Of a DNA stretch of 64,000 nucleotides, positions 1 to 12,567 are shown one piece after another. The notes beneath the pieces were generated by a model. The model was given only the letters and a program-made list of their open reading frames with translations, searched no databases and was not told the DNA's origin. Source of the DNA: Cyclina sinensis (Eukaryota; Mollusca; Bivalvia; Venerida; Veneridae); the NCBI GenBank assembly GCA_012932295.1, contig JAAONU010000013.1:9326821-9390820 (forward strand), in the 5' to 3' direction. Positions within the stretch are counted from its first letter, which is position 1. Every line of letters starts with the position of its first letter. The position numbers and the translations under genes were made by a program.

Positions 1-509
1 GGTTGTTAAAGAGGTGCGAAAACATAATTACTACTTGACAAGATTAATTTGATTGCGGTTGCCTTTGAAAAACAAGAAAAAAAGCATATCAGGAAAAACA
101 CAGTCAGAAACACACATATGAAGTAACAAATAGTCTATGTGAATAGCAATTGACAATTTCTGAAAAAGGTGTGAAACACTGTCAATATGGTGTGATACAT
201 ACTCAATCAAATGTGTTGATTAAAAAAAAAATGTGTTGACTCTAAAGGATTTCCGTCTATTAAAACTTCCCGATCCAAATCTACAAGCAAAAATTGTATA
301 GTTATAAGATTTTTTCTTTTTATTATTTTTGTCTTTATTTTTTCATTGAGCGGGGAATTTCAATGAGTCAAATTTTGAAAAAAATCAGAACAAAAATTTC
401 ACAACAAAAATACATACTCGTATGACGGCAACTTACATTACTACACCCTAAAACGTCTCGTAATGAAAGCCGATATAAATTTAACTGGAGTAAAAAATAT
501 GTTTTTGGA

Positions 510-640
510 TGGTTCGTTTTGTCCCTGGATATGGTCCGTTTCGTCTCACATTATGGTCCGTTTTGTCTCAAAAAATGGTCCGTTTTGTCTGGTCCGTTTT
601 GTCCATGGTCCGTTTTGTCCGTAATTCGTTTTAGGGCAGA
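510..640. repeat. irregular GGTCCGTTTTGTC short tandem repeat
   Basis: The motif GGTCCGTTTTGTC, with small variants, recurs about six times with spacers of 0 to 15 bases, giving an irregular cluster rather than a clean array. It contains an apparent 65-codon open frame, which is explained by the repeat and is not a gene. A related string, GGTCCGTTTGTAAG, is a core of the separate array at 35.26-35.85 kb, so the two arrays may share an origin or this may be chance. Confidence 0.6.
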
Positions 641-896
641 GCTGACCCTGATTCGGATAAATAACTGTCATTACTTGTCCACATTTTTTTTATGTTGTGG
701 CAACATTGGATTATAGAACCACTGTAAGCACCTAGTTCAGATTTGATGTAAAGTGAAGAGAAGTGTAGTGGTGATGCTGGGTTTAGAATCATGGGAGCAT
801 CTACATCTCATGTTACTCTCGATCAGTCAGTACTGATTATAACTTGGAAGCTCTGCTAGCAGGGGTACAGACTAGTGTCGGGTTTGTGGGGGTGGC

Positions 897-912
897 GGGG
901 GGGGGGGGGGGG
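897..912. repeat. poly-G run (16 G)
   Basis: An uninterrupted run of sixteen G residues follows a G-rich lead-in (GGGGGTGGC). Such runs can form quadruplex structures and are frequent sites of sequencing length error. No gene context was found. Confidence 0.85.
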
Positions 913-1180
913 TCTCTACTTTTGGCATCTTTTGCTAAAACCAAAGAAGGGGGTAGGGGTAATATGGCTAACGGGATCGAGGAATACAAAGAAATCCGAA
1001 CCAGGTATCTGCAGTGGTAAAATTCAATGAAGTTTCTTTTTCTAGCTCAACTGAAAAATTAGAAAAAATTGAGTGATTTGCTTCTAAATGAAGAAATGAT
1101 AAAACAAATCTTTGCAAACATTTAAATGCGGTTCGAGACCTGGTTAACAACTACATAGTGATTCACGACTAAATACTTAC

Positions 1181-1235
1181 TCAAGGAACCATCTTCAAAC
1201 TTATCAAATTCCCAACCTGGACTGTCAGTCGCCAT
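1181..1235 (-). CDS. candidate first coding exon of a minus-strand gene
   Basis: On the minus strand an ATG at 1235 sits in a good translation-start context (CAAAATGGCG). It opens 18 codons, starting MATDSPGWEF and ending FEDGSL, and then meets a strong donor (A|GTAAGTA) at about 1180. The CAAAATGGCGAC string also resembles a YY1-type start-overlapping motif. Two CACGTG E-boxes lie 17-37 bases upstream. I do not recognise the peptide, and the rest of the gene would lie to the left, in or beyond the window edge. Exon, start and donor are seen directly; that this is a real gene is inference. Confidence 0.4.
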
Positions 1236-1244
1236 TTTGAAAAC

Positions 1245-1275
1245 TCCCAATCACGTGATAAAGCGTCACGTGAGA
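1245..1275 (-). promoter_or_regulatory. paired CACGTG E-boxes, putative promoter
   Basis: Two perfect CACGTG palindromes at 1252-1257 and 1267-1272 lie 15 bases apart, one as ATCACGTGAT and one as CGTCACGTGAG. They sit immediately upstream of the minus-strand ATG at 1235. bHLH-ZIP factors (USF, MITF/TFE, MYC/MAX classes) bind this core. The tight pairing next to a start codon is the reason for calling it a promoter. Confidence 0.4.
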
Positions 1276-3529
1276 GATAGTTTGTAGTACGGTTTGTTCG
1301 TAATTTATACGGTCTTGAATTTAGTGAAGTTTATTTTGTTGTGTCTCGGTATAACAAACAATAATGCTTCTTCAACAAAGATCAATCTTCAAAAGCCTGT
1401 CTTCATTGAGATATTTTACAAGATTTCAAAGAATATGATGGCGGTTGCAGACCAAATAGTCTATCATCATTGACAATCCATTTTACTTCATAAATATATA
1501 CCGTCGATGCCACTTTCACATTTAATTGATTGCAGAAGAGTTATTTCAATTTGTTGGGGAGAGTGCAAGACACAGAGACACATTTGATTCTTCTCATTTT
1601 CAATGCATAGCATCGATACGAGGACGGGTACGCTGGGACTACTTTTCCCATACGTATGCGAAATTCGAAAGACCAACTTGCATATGATATCAGGTATTTT
1701 ACAAGACATAGGAAAAAGAAGAGGTGTGTAATATGTCCGACAGGATGGCGCTTTAAGTGTTTTTAAGCACTGGCTCTACTCTATGACAGTTCGGACTTTC
1801 AGTTTTCCGGAAATGTTGAACCACCCGTAAGGATTGTCCACTGACATAATCGATGACCTTTTATAATAGGGTTTATGCCATTGACATACCCTGCCATGGA
1901 TCCGTGTAGAGTATTTTCATCCTTCTATGTAATCAAACCAAAGAAACGGACATTGACAAAAGGCCTACGTAGATGTTCTTAATTACACTTTGAAATCCAA
2001 TGCAGCTAAAGTATGTGGTTTCTCTTTTTTAAGTCCGCATGGTTAAAGTTGTTTTTTTTTGTTTTTTTTTTTAATTTTAGACCATAGTAAGGTATCTCAC
2101 GTTGCAATGAAAGAAGTTTAAAATAATGAATAAATTAATGTTTTCTTTTGATAAATAAAGCAAATAAATTGACATTACTTAGTCAGGTAAGCGAAGTAAG
2201 GATGAGCTGATGCACTTATTGACCCATTTATCCATTACGTAATATATTATTTTCTATTTGAAATAAAAGTTGTCAAGTTTAAATAGCTCAGGTTTCGGTC
2301 TCTAGTGTAATATACCGAATGTGTCAGAGACACCACTAGTTCTTTCCGTGTCAATGTATATCTTGAAATGTAAAATAGGACTTCAAATAAGCTTTCTCAT
2401 CCGAAAGGCAATATGTGATAAAGAGCAGAATTTGGGGTTACGGGAAGTCTGCATAAGAGTCTCCACTGGATTTTTTTTCTGAATTGCTTGCTAAGATTCA
2501 TTGTCATAATAAGAAATTCTCATCCACTGGTGCCGAAGGCATGATATTTTGACAATCCCGCATTTAATGAAGTGTCCTAGTGGAGCTACGGCACAGGTGA
2601 GATTCAAACCCGAGACTGTAAATTATAAAAAAAGTGACACAATGAAACCAAAACAGATAAAAAAAATTCTAATGACCTCTGTTTTAATGTCAACTTCGTT
2701 TCTATCTTTCTCATATTTCAAACTTCTATTGAATGTGTTTATTTTACTTTAAAGATTTAAACCATTTAAACACCAGGGAATCAATCAAGTCACGCGAATA
2801 ATATGATTTATATAAACACATGTTAATTTGTTTCAAAACGCCGAAATCAAACCAATAATCTTCGATAGCTACTATTAATTTCAAGGTACTTAATCACAAT
2901 AAAGTGTATACAATCGCCTTACAAATTGGAACAAAATGGTATCAGTTGTGGCTACATAGATTATTGCAATAACTTCAAATACCCGAATGTTTTATGAATA
3001 TTTGCCAAAAACATTCTGGTATGATATATCTTCAAATCTTAAAACAGCTTTGATAAGATTGGAGTGTTGTTTTTGCCCTAGCCAAGACGCTCTATAACTA
3101 GAAGCTACCCAGCTTTTGCAGTTAGCGGAGTTTTGTTCCATATGGTCGAATACAAACTATAGATCCGTAAACAGGCTATCATATTTTTATTGAGTTTAAT
3201 CAATGAGGAATTGGATAACTTTAAACCAGCTGATTGTAAAAAGAGATACAAAAGTTATGTGTTAAGTAGCGATTTCAAATATCACACTGTGGTATGATAT
3301 TGGACAATTGGAAGAGGTGATTCTGGAAACCTCTTGAAGTGGACAATTTGCTGTGGCTAGACAGTGATAAACATCACTTGAAAAAGAAATATTTGTCAGT
3401 AAATAACTACGTTCAAAATTGTTTTATGGTTTAATTTGGAATATTTAAATATGAAATAAATAATTCATCTTACGCATTATTCAAAAAGACTACACCAGTA
3501 GCACATTAAGATTTTTAACATGAGTGGGA

Positions 3530-3665
3530 TATCTTTACCGCCGATACGGGGTGCATTGCCGACGTCATACAGCGTGCCGGCGGGGCTCGATTCCCGACCG
3601 GACAGTGCGAGCAGTGTTTCCAGCATGTCTACAACCTTGCCGCATATGTTCTATGGTAGGCTATT
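3530..3665 (+). repeat. tRNA-like / SINE-like GC-rich patch
   Basis: A GC-rich patch stands out from AT-rich surroundings. It contains GGCTCGATTCC, a near match to the RNA polymerase III box B consensus, within a T-arm-like string (GGGCTCGATTCCCGACC). No convincing box A or cloverleaf precedes it. It is best read as a degenerate tRNA-derived SINE fragment rather than a functional tRNA. Confidence 0.35.
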
Positions 3666-5968
3666 TTACTTTTTATATTAGTTTCTTTTCTGAAATTTGT
3701 TGTCACTTTATTTCGTTATTTTTTTTCTCTCGCGTTTTTCTCCAGATGAATTGTCAAACACGTCCGCCAGGTAAACGTGCACATGTATAATTATTATTTG
3801 TACAAATGACCTTATCTAACGATATGATTGTTATAATTCATCATAAACACTTTATGAAAACTGCTAAAAGATTTAAAGATGATGAAAATCAACGCATTAA
3901 ATGACCATTGGACAAATTACTTATTACTAGTAAGAGATGATGGTGTTTCTTGTACAAAAGTGAGGAGACGGCGGACACGTTCTTAAGACCATGTTCTATT
4001 AGATGGAAGCAGACAATGTATAAGAATTGCTCAGAATTTACTTTGTCATTTTGTTACGTAAACATGTGCAAAAGAAAATCCAGACAGTAGTCGCTAATCT
4101 CTGTTCGAATAGTTTTTTTTCTGTTTATAAAGGGTATTTAATTTGTGTGTTTAATTTTAACAAAATTTCAACAAATTTACAAAAACAGTGTACGTTATCT
4201 AACGTTTTATTTGTTTTTAATTATTTTGAACACACTAAATCAAAACTGTCCTGCCACTGGTTTCGCTAACTCAATTGAAAAGATCAGTCTAAGATTTGCG
4301 TATGCCAATTGCTCTTAGAAACTCACTGATAAAACAATATACACAAAACTGAATTGCATTGTTTACTACCAAGTTAGTTTCCCGGGACCGAAGAATTGCA
4401 AATCAATGCGTAAAAGTCTCAGAAAACGATAAACTATGTGAATAAATGTGCGTTAAAAAAGATGAAGAAAATACCCGTAAAACCCATGAACTTCGCCTTA
4501 CATACACATTGTTTCCAATGGTTTAAAAGCTTTTTATCTTTTTGAAGAAGCTATCTTAAGATCTAACAAATAGAATACTTGTCTCAAAGATCTTTCACCT
4601 GATAGTGCGTGGTTTAAAAGATTTCTACATTGCATGTTAATTTCTGATGCTTTTGGTCACTCAGTGTGGTTCATTTTTTTTCCATGCTGAGAATAAAACA
4701 CTGTCTTTATTTTCTAACTTCGCAAAGCAACATTTTTAAGACGGAAAGATTCATAATGTAGAATGGCAGTCCGCGGAGGGAATTGGGTGTGGTGAGATGG
4801 GAGTGGGAGGGAAGTGGGGGTGGGGTTCGTGGTAAGTGTATGCTGAAGTCATGCTTGCCTCGAGAACTTTTTTAGTAAGGTTTTTGCACAGTGAGGCTCA
4901 TTTCTTAACATGAAGTTGTAGAATCATTTATGATCTGCAATAGTATCCGCCAAGAAATTAAAAGGCAAAAGACTGCGAGAAACGAGTTATCGTGTCCCGT
5001 CTGCTTTTCTCTAGGAAACGAATAACTTAACTTTTATTAAAAGACATAAATGCTTGAAAATCTAAATCAACGTTAAATATTATTGAAACATATGTTAACT
5101 GTTTATTTTAGAATCGCTTCCTACAAAATAGAAGGTCGTAAATCACATTTACGTAATGTATGTTGCCCTATTGAATTGTCGTAAAGTTTGTTTGAATACT
5201 TGAACAAATAAACCTAATAGAATGAGATTTAAAGTAGTTCTGTACAAATAATTTATCTGTATCTGTCAACAAATTGTTTGTTATTTACTTAACGTATCTT
5301 AAAAGTCGCTATGTTATTGATGTATAAGATTCGTGCAAGTATGTTACATTAGAATATGTTTATTCATAGATTAATTATAGGTTTCACAATTTTGAATAAT
5401 ATCTAACATCTTTTGGCTTCAATATCGAAGATGACTTTTTAATTATTTTTGAACAGGCCTATTCAAAAAAGCAGATCGGTATAACGCAGTCTATTCATTA
5501 TTCTGCGTATAAACAATATCGATATACAGAAACAATGCGCGTGCAGCCAGACTGGTCTATTTCAAATATCTTCCCAACCTGAAGTCATCGACAAATAAAT
5601 ATCTACATACAGTCTAGATATTTGCGTTAAGAATACAATTTTAAGTACGCAAATGGCCACATTATGTTTACGTATATTTCGAAATGAAAAAAAGGCATTT
5701 TACGTTTTAATGAAACACATGACATACACACACTGTAAACGTGTGAACAGAGATACAATATTTTAATGTCAAATGGGTTAATATCTCTGGGATTAAACAA
5801 ACAGACAGACGAACAAATTGATATATCACGTTTGAATGAGGTATAGGTTTGTATAATCTTGATGTCCAGCGATTAACACTGCAATGCAAGGAAACCAAAA
5901 CATTATATCTACATGTAATAGCTAATAATATTATTTATGATAGAACATTTTCTGTTCTTCTTCAAAGG

Positions 5969-6070
5969 TTGGCTTGGTTTGGTTTTATTGGGGTTTAACG
6001 CCAGTTTTAACAGCTAAGGTCATATCCCGGCGGTCAGTCCACCTAACCAGAGTTCCTGGGTATCCAACCA
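5969..6070. repeat. SINE-like mollusc repeat fragment
   Basis: The segment contains TTTTATTGGGGTTTAACGCC followed by a stretch with CGGCGGTCAGTCCACCTAACC and an AGAGTTCCTGG string. This pattern matches what I recall of a SINE family common in bivalve genomes. Only part of the element seems present. Identification is from memory and should be tested by alignment to a mollusc repeat library. Confidence 0.45.
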
Positions 6071-8745
6071 GCTTGTCTTTTCAGTTAGTTTTAGTATGAG
6101 AAACAAAACCAGGACAAAATACCAGCTAAACCTTGTGCAATGTCTTGGTAATGCAAATATTGACAGGTTTAGCGCGTGCAAATGCACTTTTCTACTAAAC
6201 ATTAAAATAAAAAATACATCTTTAAATAAAAATAGCACAGGTGATTGTAAACGTATCAAAAATATCATCACCTTTGCTATCAGATCATCTGTCATACTTT
6301 GGGCAATATTTACCACGACACTTGTATTCAATTAAAGTTTTTTTCTCCATTTCTTCAGGCGTATTGATTTCCTCTCATTAAACTCATATCAGATTTGTTA
6401 ATGCAACTCAAACTTGAAAAAAAAAATTCAATAAAGAACTCGAGAGGGATTAATAGCTTAATAAGAATATCTTAATCGATACAAGGCGCGACAAGAACTG
6501 AATGAAGTATAAACGCACGTGCACTTCGCGATTATCAATTGCCTTGAATTATCCCGAAACGTTAAGACCCATATTATCACAAATTGTAGCGGCGGAGGTA
6601 TTTTCATAATTTGAGAAAATCGGGAATCTCCCAGGTCGGAAGATAAATTCCACGCGATCGTAAATGTCTAAGAAGAAATAGGACAGGAAATTATCACCTG
6701 TTCTCTCGGGATTCATAGCGACGGAAATCATTTGATTATATCAAATATCATGGCGACAACGAAGAAACTAAGGGTGGAGCTAATAAACACGTCTTTGGTC
6801 AGTGATAACCTACTGAAATAGAGACCCACAGGTCAGAGGTTTGATGCTCCGCTCCACCCCTGTAACACGCCGTACAAAATTCTGTTTATAAAATAGTGAA
6901 CATATTGATGGGGTTAATGTTACAATATAAAAGCAACAGGGGAAAACAAGATATCTGTTTTAACGTTGAAACAATGCCAAACAAAAAGTGCTTAACTTGT
7001 GTCACACGTGAAAAAATGAAAACGTTCAGCTGCTGATGATATAAAAATAGCCCAAACTGTTCTTTTATAGAATGGTTAAAGAGAGGACTTTGGCCAATCA
7101 AAAGGACAATTACCTGTAATTCTCTCCATATGGTTGCTATAAAGTAGCTTAAAGTCTTTTACCCGTGAGAAAGTGCGAAACTTGGAAGCAAGCCTTGTTC
7201 AAAGTTCATAAGTTTAGAACGTGTCGACGATTTATAAGTATATTCTTACACTATCCTGTCACGGTAATACTTGATTTGTGTTAATACACTAGTCACTTAA
7301 TCTAATTATCGGTACTAAAATATATCTCTTATTTAAACATACATCGTGTAATATACAGACTGTCAATTTAATTACACAAAAGACATGGCTGTCAATGTGA
7401 CTTGATGATGTAGGTATAGGTGGTACGGGTGAGGTGTAGTGATTTGTTGACAAGAAAACATGTATATTCTACATGTCGATATGGTTACTTTAGAACATTG
7501 TTTAAGTTACCAAATATACAGCCCAGCATTTGCTATAATACCGAAACTGAAGATTATACTCGGTGTTTCAATAAAAAAAATCCTATTGAAATATTGGTAT
7601 TAACAAAAAACAATAAATCGGTCACATTATAATGAATGGGGTCTATATTAATTATCCAATTCACATTGAATAAAATCTCAACGTGTAAATCAACCCGAGG
7701 GATTATGTTAATATGAAAAGTATAAAGATTTTATATCTGGACTCTGTGAGCGCTCGCCAAATCCAAAGGAATCTGTCGATATTTTTTCACGATAAATTGA
7801 CAGTGTACAAGACCCCCCTGAAAAGACTGACGAGCGAATAAATGTTACGTTTTAATACAGCATGGCTTCTAAAGCAGATTTGCTAATCATAGTAAAGCAA
7901 ACTCATCTGTCACACTAGAGTGCCAAGAGATAGATCATAGCGGGCAATAGCGAACCAATCAGAACCAATCTAGTTACAAAAGGTCACAGGGGTCAGCGCA
8001 TATCAGTATTATAGACTTTGTTCATCGATATTAATGAACCCAACGGACACAGATAAAACCAAATTCGTTACCCAAAATAGAAAGCTGAGATATAATTTGA
8101 TAAATTACGGAAATTGAAATACCTTACAAGTCATTAAAGGCAGAATGCTGATATAACACATTTATTTTCAGACTTGTGTTGCATTTTATACTTGCATTCA
8201 GAGACATTTATTACAATGCTTGTCACTCGTACATACCATTCTGTGCACCACCGGATTTTTTAGCCCCGCCAAATTAAGCTAAATCAAAATTTAGCAATAG
8301 TTTTGACTTGTAGATACAGCGAAAGTAGCATCTTTAATTACTTAGCTATCCTCAATATGCATTGTCTAAAAAAAAGCCTCCAATTGATTTTTTGCCAACC
8401 ATTGTTACCATCTATACCTTTGCAACTAAGTTACTCATGTTATGTTTTGTTTCTTTTGACACTTGGTGGCCGTAGTTTTGAGCTCCACATTCTGTAAGAA
8501 AGTCTGCAGAGCGAATATCAAATTTAAGTACTCGGAGTTTCCGACACTGACGAATTGCTGAAAAATTCAACTGAACTTTTTAAAACGCTATTGGCAGCCC
8601 CATAAAAGAACTATGTGAATGAGTTCTATGCAGCAAACAATTAAAGGGATATACGTAGACAGCACATTATAAGTACATGTACTGGGTATCAACACAGCGT
8701 TTCACCTTGATACTTTATAAATGCATTTCATGTTGTATTTTACAG

Positions 8746-8831
8746 ACAACTGCGCTTTCCAGACACCAAGAAATATCACAGCGTCAAGATCCTTCACAAA
8801 ACTACCGTCACTACGGGGATCAAGTCGAGCG
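8746..8831 (+). CDS. isolated candidate exon
   Basis: An 86-base segment is flanked by a good acceptor (TGTATTTTACAG) and a strong donor (G|GTAAGT). Frame 1 is open throughout and reads a polar Gln/Arg-rich peptide ending GDQVER. It does not join in frame to the start of gene A at 12,568, so it could be a 5'UTR exon of gene A, an exon of another transcript, or a chance pairing of splice sites. CCAAT boxes lie about 0.8 kb upstream. Confidence 0.25.
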
Positions 8832-9294
8832 GTAAGTACCCTCTGCCTCTCACTAATGATTCAATATGTTTTTAATTTTACTATATACCGGATAGTCACT
8901 TAAAGCTACTTTAAAGGGAAGTAACTCTAAGTGGAGTTAGTCAACTAAAGTGTTGTTGTTGATGATGCTGTTGATGACGATAATGATGATAGTGATGATG
9001 GTGATGATGTTGTAAACTATACTAGTAAATGGGTATGGAGATAACTATAAGAGTTCCATGTTTCTATTTTAAACTCGTGTCTTATTTTTCGTGGCTGCTA
9101 AAAACAAATAATCTAGATTCTCTTTTGCACATTGGTGTAAACTGAAAGATTGTTTTTGAGAAGTTCTTACCATTTGAAATTTAACAGTTAATGAGCGCGA
9201 CACGGACATATTTGCAGCCTTATCTTATAGTATTTAGAACCTTTTTTTTTATAAACAACGAGTTTGTTTTAGGGTGAAAAAAATGGTCGAGTTG

Positions 9295-9450
9295 TTAATG
9301 CCACAGGAGCTTGAAATTCTATCAATAATTAACTTAAAAAGAAAAGCAAACAAAAAACAAAAAACACTATATGTCATCTATATGAAGTCGATTTTTTTTT
9401 TGCTTTTTAAGTTAATCATTGATAGAATTTCAGACTCCTGTGGTTAATGC
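9295..9450. repeat. large imperfect inverted repeat (hairpin, MITE-like)
   Basis: The left arm at 9295-9350 runs from TTAATGCCACAGGAGCTTGA through ATTCTATCAATAATTAACTT into A-rich sequence. The right arm at about 9400-9450 is its reverse complement with a few mismatches. Arms are about 50 bases around a 50-base loop. There is no coding capacity. A fold-back transposable element or MITE is the likeliest explanation. Confidence 0.7.
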
Positions 9451-9877
9451 ATATCGTGACTGATAGAAGCATATATTCTTATGGTGTGTGCCGATCAATT
9501 TCCTAAAGCCATATTGTCACATAAAATGTTTGTATAAACCAGAGCTAATGCCTTACGACTTGATAAGGTAATCTCACTGTACATCCAGAGTCAAACAGTA
9601 CCCTAAAACACAAACAGATTGATTTCAAGTTATCATTGGACGTTTGACAAACCGCAACTGAATGAAGGTGTTTACAATACAGAAACACAATTTCAAAAGG
9701 CACACACTTAAACTGAAGCACGCATATATAGAAAAGATGTCTCCAGTCTTTGATTTTAAGCCTTTTGTTTCTGTATACAAACAATTGAAACAAAAGTAGG
9801 GTAAATATTTACTTTTTGAAGTTTGACCCTTGTAGCTATTTGTTCTACACTTTGAAACCTTTAAGGCGACTTCCGGC

Positions 9878-9955
9878 ACCGAGTTGGTATAGCCAAACTC
9901 TACAGTAGTCTAGCACCGTGTTGGTATAGCCAAACTGTACAGTATTCTAGTGTTT
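9878..9955. repeat. 38-base direct duplication
   Basis: Two adjacent copies of a segment containing TTGGTATAGCCAAACT and ACAGTA-TCTAG differ at only a few positions. It is a simple local duplication with no coding role seen. Confidence 0.6.
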
Positions 9956-10923
9956 CAGCCAAATCGAATGAATTGGGCTTCAAAAAACAGTTGCATTAAC
10001 TTTAAGCGCAGGGTCAAAGGTCAGATACACATTGCAAGATACTTGGCCCACAGAGTTCTGTCAATAACCTATGTACATGTAACTATATTTAAAAGTTGAT
10101 TTGCTGTCATAACCAGCAGTTAATAATATAACTGATAATTATTTGTCACAGCTGGTGTTACTAGGCAGTACGTATTTTATCAGGACATTGAAAAATAGAG
10201 TTTACAGGACAATCTCTTCAAGTTGTCATTTTTTTGTTACCGATAGGTTGATGCTGAACGGAGGTTGACTTACGTAGGGAAAGAAATCATTTGTCCAGTT
10301 TTGGTCTGCAGAGCAAAGAATATGTTTGCAACCAATCCGTAAAAATCTTTTAGATAACCGAACTGTGTCTTATTCTGATTTCCAAATATCAAAAGCAATC
10401 TTAATAAAATAAATAACATATGTTTACCAACACCCTAATGTTTCACTTTATTTTCTCCATACCAGTTATATAATGTGACAATTAATTTGTTGCTTCTGTG
10501 TAGAGCGAGTATTAAATAAAGAGGTGTTAATTTGTTTGTAAAATTGCATTAGGATTGTCAAGGATTAATGTAACAATTCACAGTATTATAACAAATGACA
10601 CAATATATATTTTAACTTTACACCTTCGTCAACAAATTGGTTTATCCTAGGAAAGCCGCCTTATTTTCAAGTAATTTTCTGCAATATTTTTCTTTCCTAT
10701 TTGCCTTTAGAAATTACTTAACAAAAGTTTGTATAATTATAATGCAATTACAGATATTCTGTAATTATTATGTGATTTTAATAGTCTATTAAATCATGCA
10801 GTTTTAGATATATCTTCTAATGGTGATCCGTTTAATACGGTGACGACAATTTACTGCACAACTTATGATTAAAGGTTTATTACATACCCAGAACTTCTGA
10901 ATACGACAGCGAAGCACAGTTAG

Positions 10924-10930
<7 letters not shown>

Positions 10931-10955
<25 letters not shown>
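10931..10955. repeat. CAA trinucleotide microsatellite
   Basis: About eight perfect CAA units. On the opposite strand this gives a poly-Cys open frame that is an artefact of the repeat. Confidence 0.85.
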
Positions 10956-10956
<1 letters not shown>

Positions 10957-12567
10957 TATATCTGCATTAAAGCAATGTACGTTGTTTCTAGCATAAAAAA
11001 GAGAAATAGAGATAATATGATCATATAGTGTCTGAGATGAACCAAACAAATTTAAAGAAAGTGTATACTAATAATGTAGTATAAAAATAACAATTATTAT
11101 GAAATATAAAGAGAAGCTACTTTGATTATTATTATTATTACTATTATTATTATTTAAATATGTATGTGTATGAAACGATTGTAAAAAACTAAGTTTATAT
11201 TCATTTAGTCTTCTAACTGTTTCCGAATATTTAATGCCCTGTAAATGTATTTTCCGAGATTCAATAATGTTTTTAGATTTCATAAGTGCGTCTAATTCAT
11301 TTATCTTTGACCACGCCTTTTTGCGTTAACAGAAGTCATTGTCGTTTTTATGAAGTCGACTATACGAAGTTAGTCGAGATATTTTACTCACGCTGGCATC
11401 GGCGTCTGTGTCGGCGTCAGCGATGTCACACATCGGTTAAAGTTTTGCATGCTAGTTAATTTCATGCATGGATCTTACAAACTAGCAACGCTTACTGATT
11501 TAATACTTCACTAATGTCTTCAGGCGCATTATACAAACAAGTTAGATAACTCTGGCTCAAATGCGAGGCAAATCATGGACCTTTTTTAGTGACAGATCTG
11601 AATACTTATAAAAACAAAACGCTGTCAACCCCTCACCCACCTATCTAAGAACATTCCTGGCTTGTATGTCTATTAAATCTTGAGAAAAGGCCAATCTATT
11701 TGAAAAACACCAAATCAGTAAGCATTGCTGTCACTCTTGCTTCGTGCTAACTGCGACATTGCAACACCAACAAACTCAGTCAGACGACAGTCATCGTGTA
11801 CTTGACGTACCTGGCATATTCCGTAACAAAGACTCCACCTCCCAAAAGAAAACAAGAAAAACTTACTTTTTATAGCATTACAGAAAGTTGTGATTTTGTA
11901 TGGTTTGAATTGGTTTACTCACGGCATGATCTTAACATACTGACATACTTAAGGTTACTTGATTTTTACGAATACAGTCATTATCGCCAGTAGTTTTTAC
12001 AAAAAACACATATAGTTATTAAAAGTATTTAAAAAATGCAGACGTGAATCGTTAAAATATTCAAATAAACCCCTGACTCCAACGGCTCAAAAGATGAAAT
12101 ATAAAACGGACATATTTCCGCAAACAATAAAATATTAGTTAACCCATCTTTTATTAATATAAGACGGATACGTTTAAAGAATGCGGCATATGACTTCCAC
12201 CAAATAATGCTATAAAATTGGAGGAGGGGTATTAGATTTAGATTATATAAAAGAAACATTAAATAATTTGTATGACTCTTTTGTTTGTTCGGAAACAGGA
12301 ACCGTTTGATTTAATATCAGAATAACAGAAGTCCTATTATTACAGTTGAAAATAATACAGATTTTTGTATATACCGATGTATTAAATAATTATTGTAAAT
12401 TATTCACATAATGCCAAAACTGATTAACGTTCAAGAGAGTTAAAAGATTGCTTAACAAACGTGTGCATTTTGTGTCTGTTATCACTGAATTCAAGATGTG
12501 CTATACCTTTTAAAGAATTTTTTATGAAGGGAAATTTTTTTTTCCATCGTGAAACAAGGATTAGAGT

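Larger units (their letters stand above)
1..1174. other. left-edge non-coding stretch
   Basis: I see no supportable exon here. It contains AT-rich sequence, a short repeated motif block at about 510-640 (listed separately) and a 16-base G run at 897-912. If the minus-strand exon at 1181-1235 is real, this stretch is its first intron. A candidate minus-strand acceptor lies near 1004-1008, but the frame it opens closes after about a dozen codons, so I did not extend the model. Confidence 0.5.
1276..8745. other. non-coding stretch with repeat fragments
   Basis: This 7.5 kb stretch holds no gene I can support; the open frames in it are short, AT-rich and lack splice-compatible neighbours. It contains a GC-richer tRNA-like patch near 3540-3620, a SINE-like segment at 5969-6070, a weak tRNA-like box B near 6830-6850, and two close CCAAT boxes near 7954-7972 that could mark a promoter. 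The rest is unique-looking AT-rich sequence in which I see nothing. Confidence 0.5.
8832..12567. other. non-coding stretch upstream of gene A
   Basis: No exon could be supported here. It holds a GATGAT-rich microsatellite at about 8945-9010, a large inverted repeat at 9295-9450, a 38-base direct duplication at about 9878-9955, a CAA microsatellite at 10,931-10,955 and an ATT microsatellite near 11,125-11,152. The promoter of gene A should lie in or before this stretch, but I see no diagnostic core element. Confidence 0.5.

Noticed and set aside
3629..3761. Tiny exon-like pieces between acceptor and donor motifs at 3.63 and 3.74 kb
   Set aside because: Only 25-32 nt each, inside or next to a tRNA-like repeat, with no partner exons.
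6020..6335. Overlapping frames on both strands near the SINE-like segment
   Set aside because: They partly translate the repeat and contain no coding signature.
6549..6731. 60-codon minus-strand frame with fairly even base use
   Set aside because: No splice sites, no recognised motif and no neighbours; too short to claim.
6800..6870. tRNA-like box B string (GAGGTTTGATGCTCCGC)
   Set aside because: Box A is not convincing and no cloverleaf forms; possibly an old SINE, but too weak to list.
10921..10960. Poly-Cys stretch in a minus-strand frame
   Set aside because: Direct translation of the CAA microsatellite.
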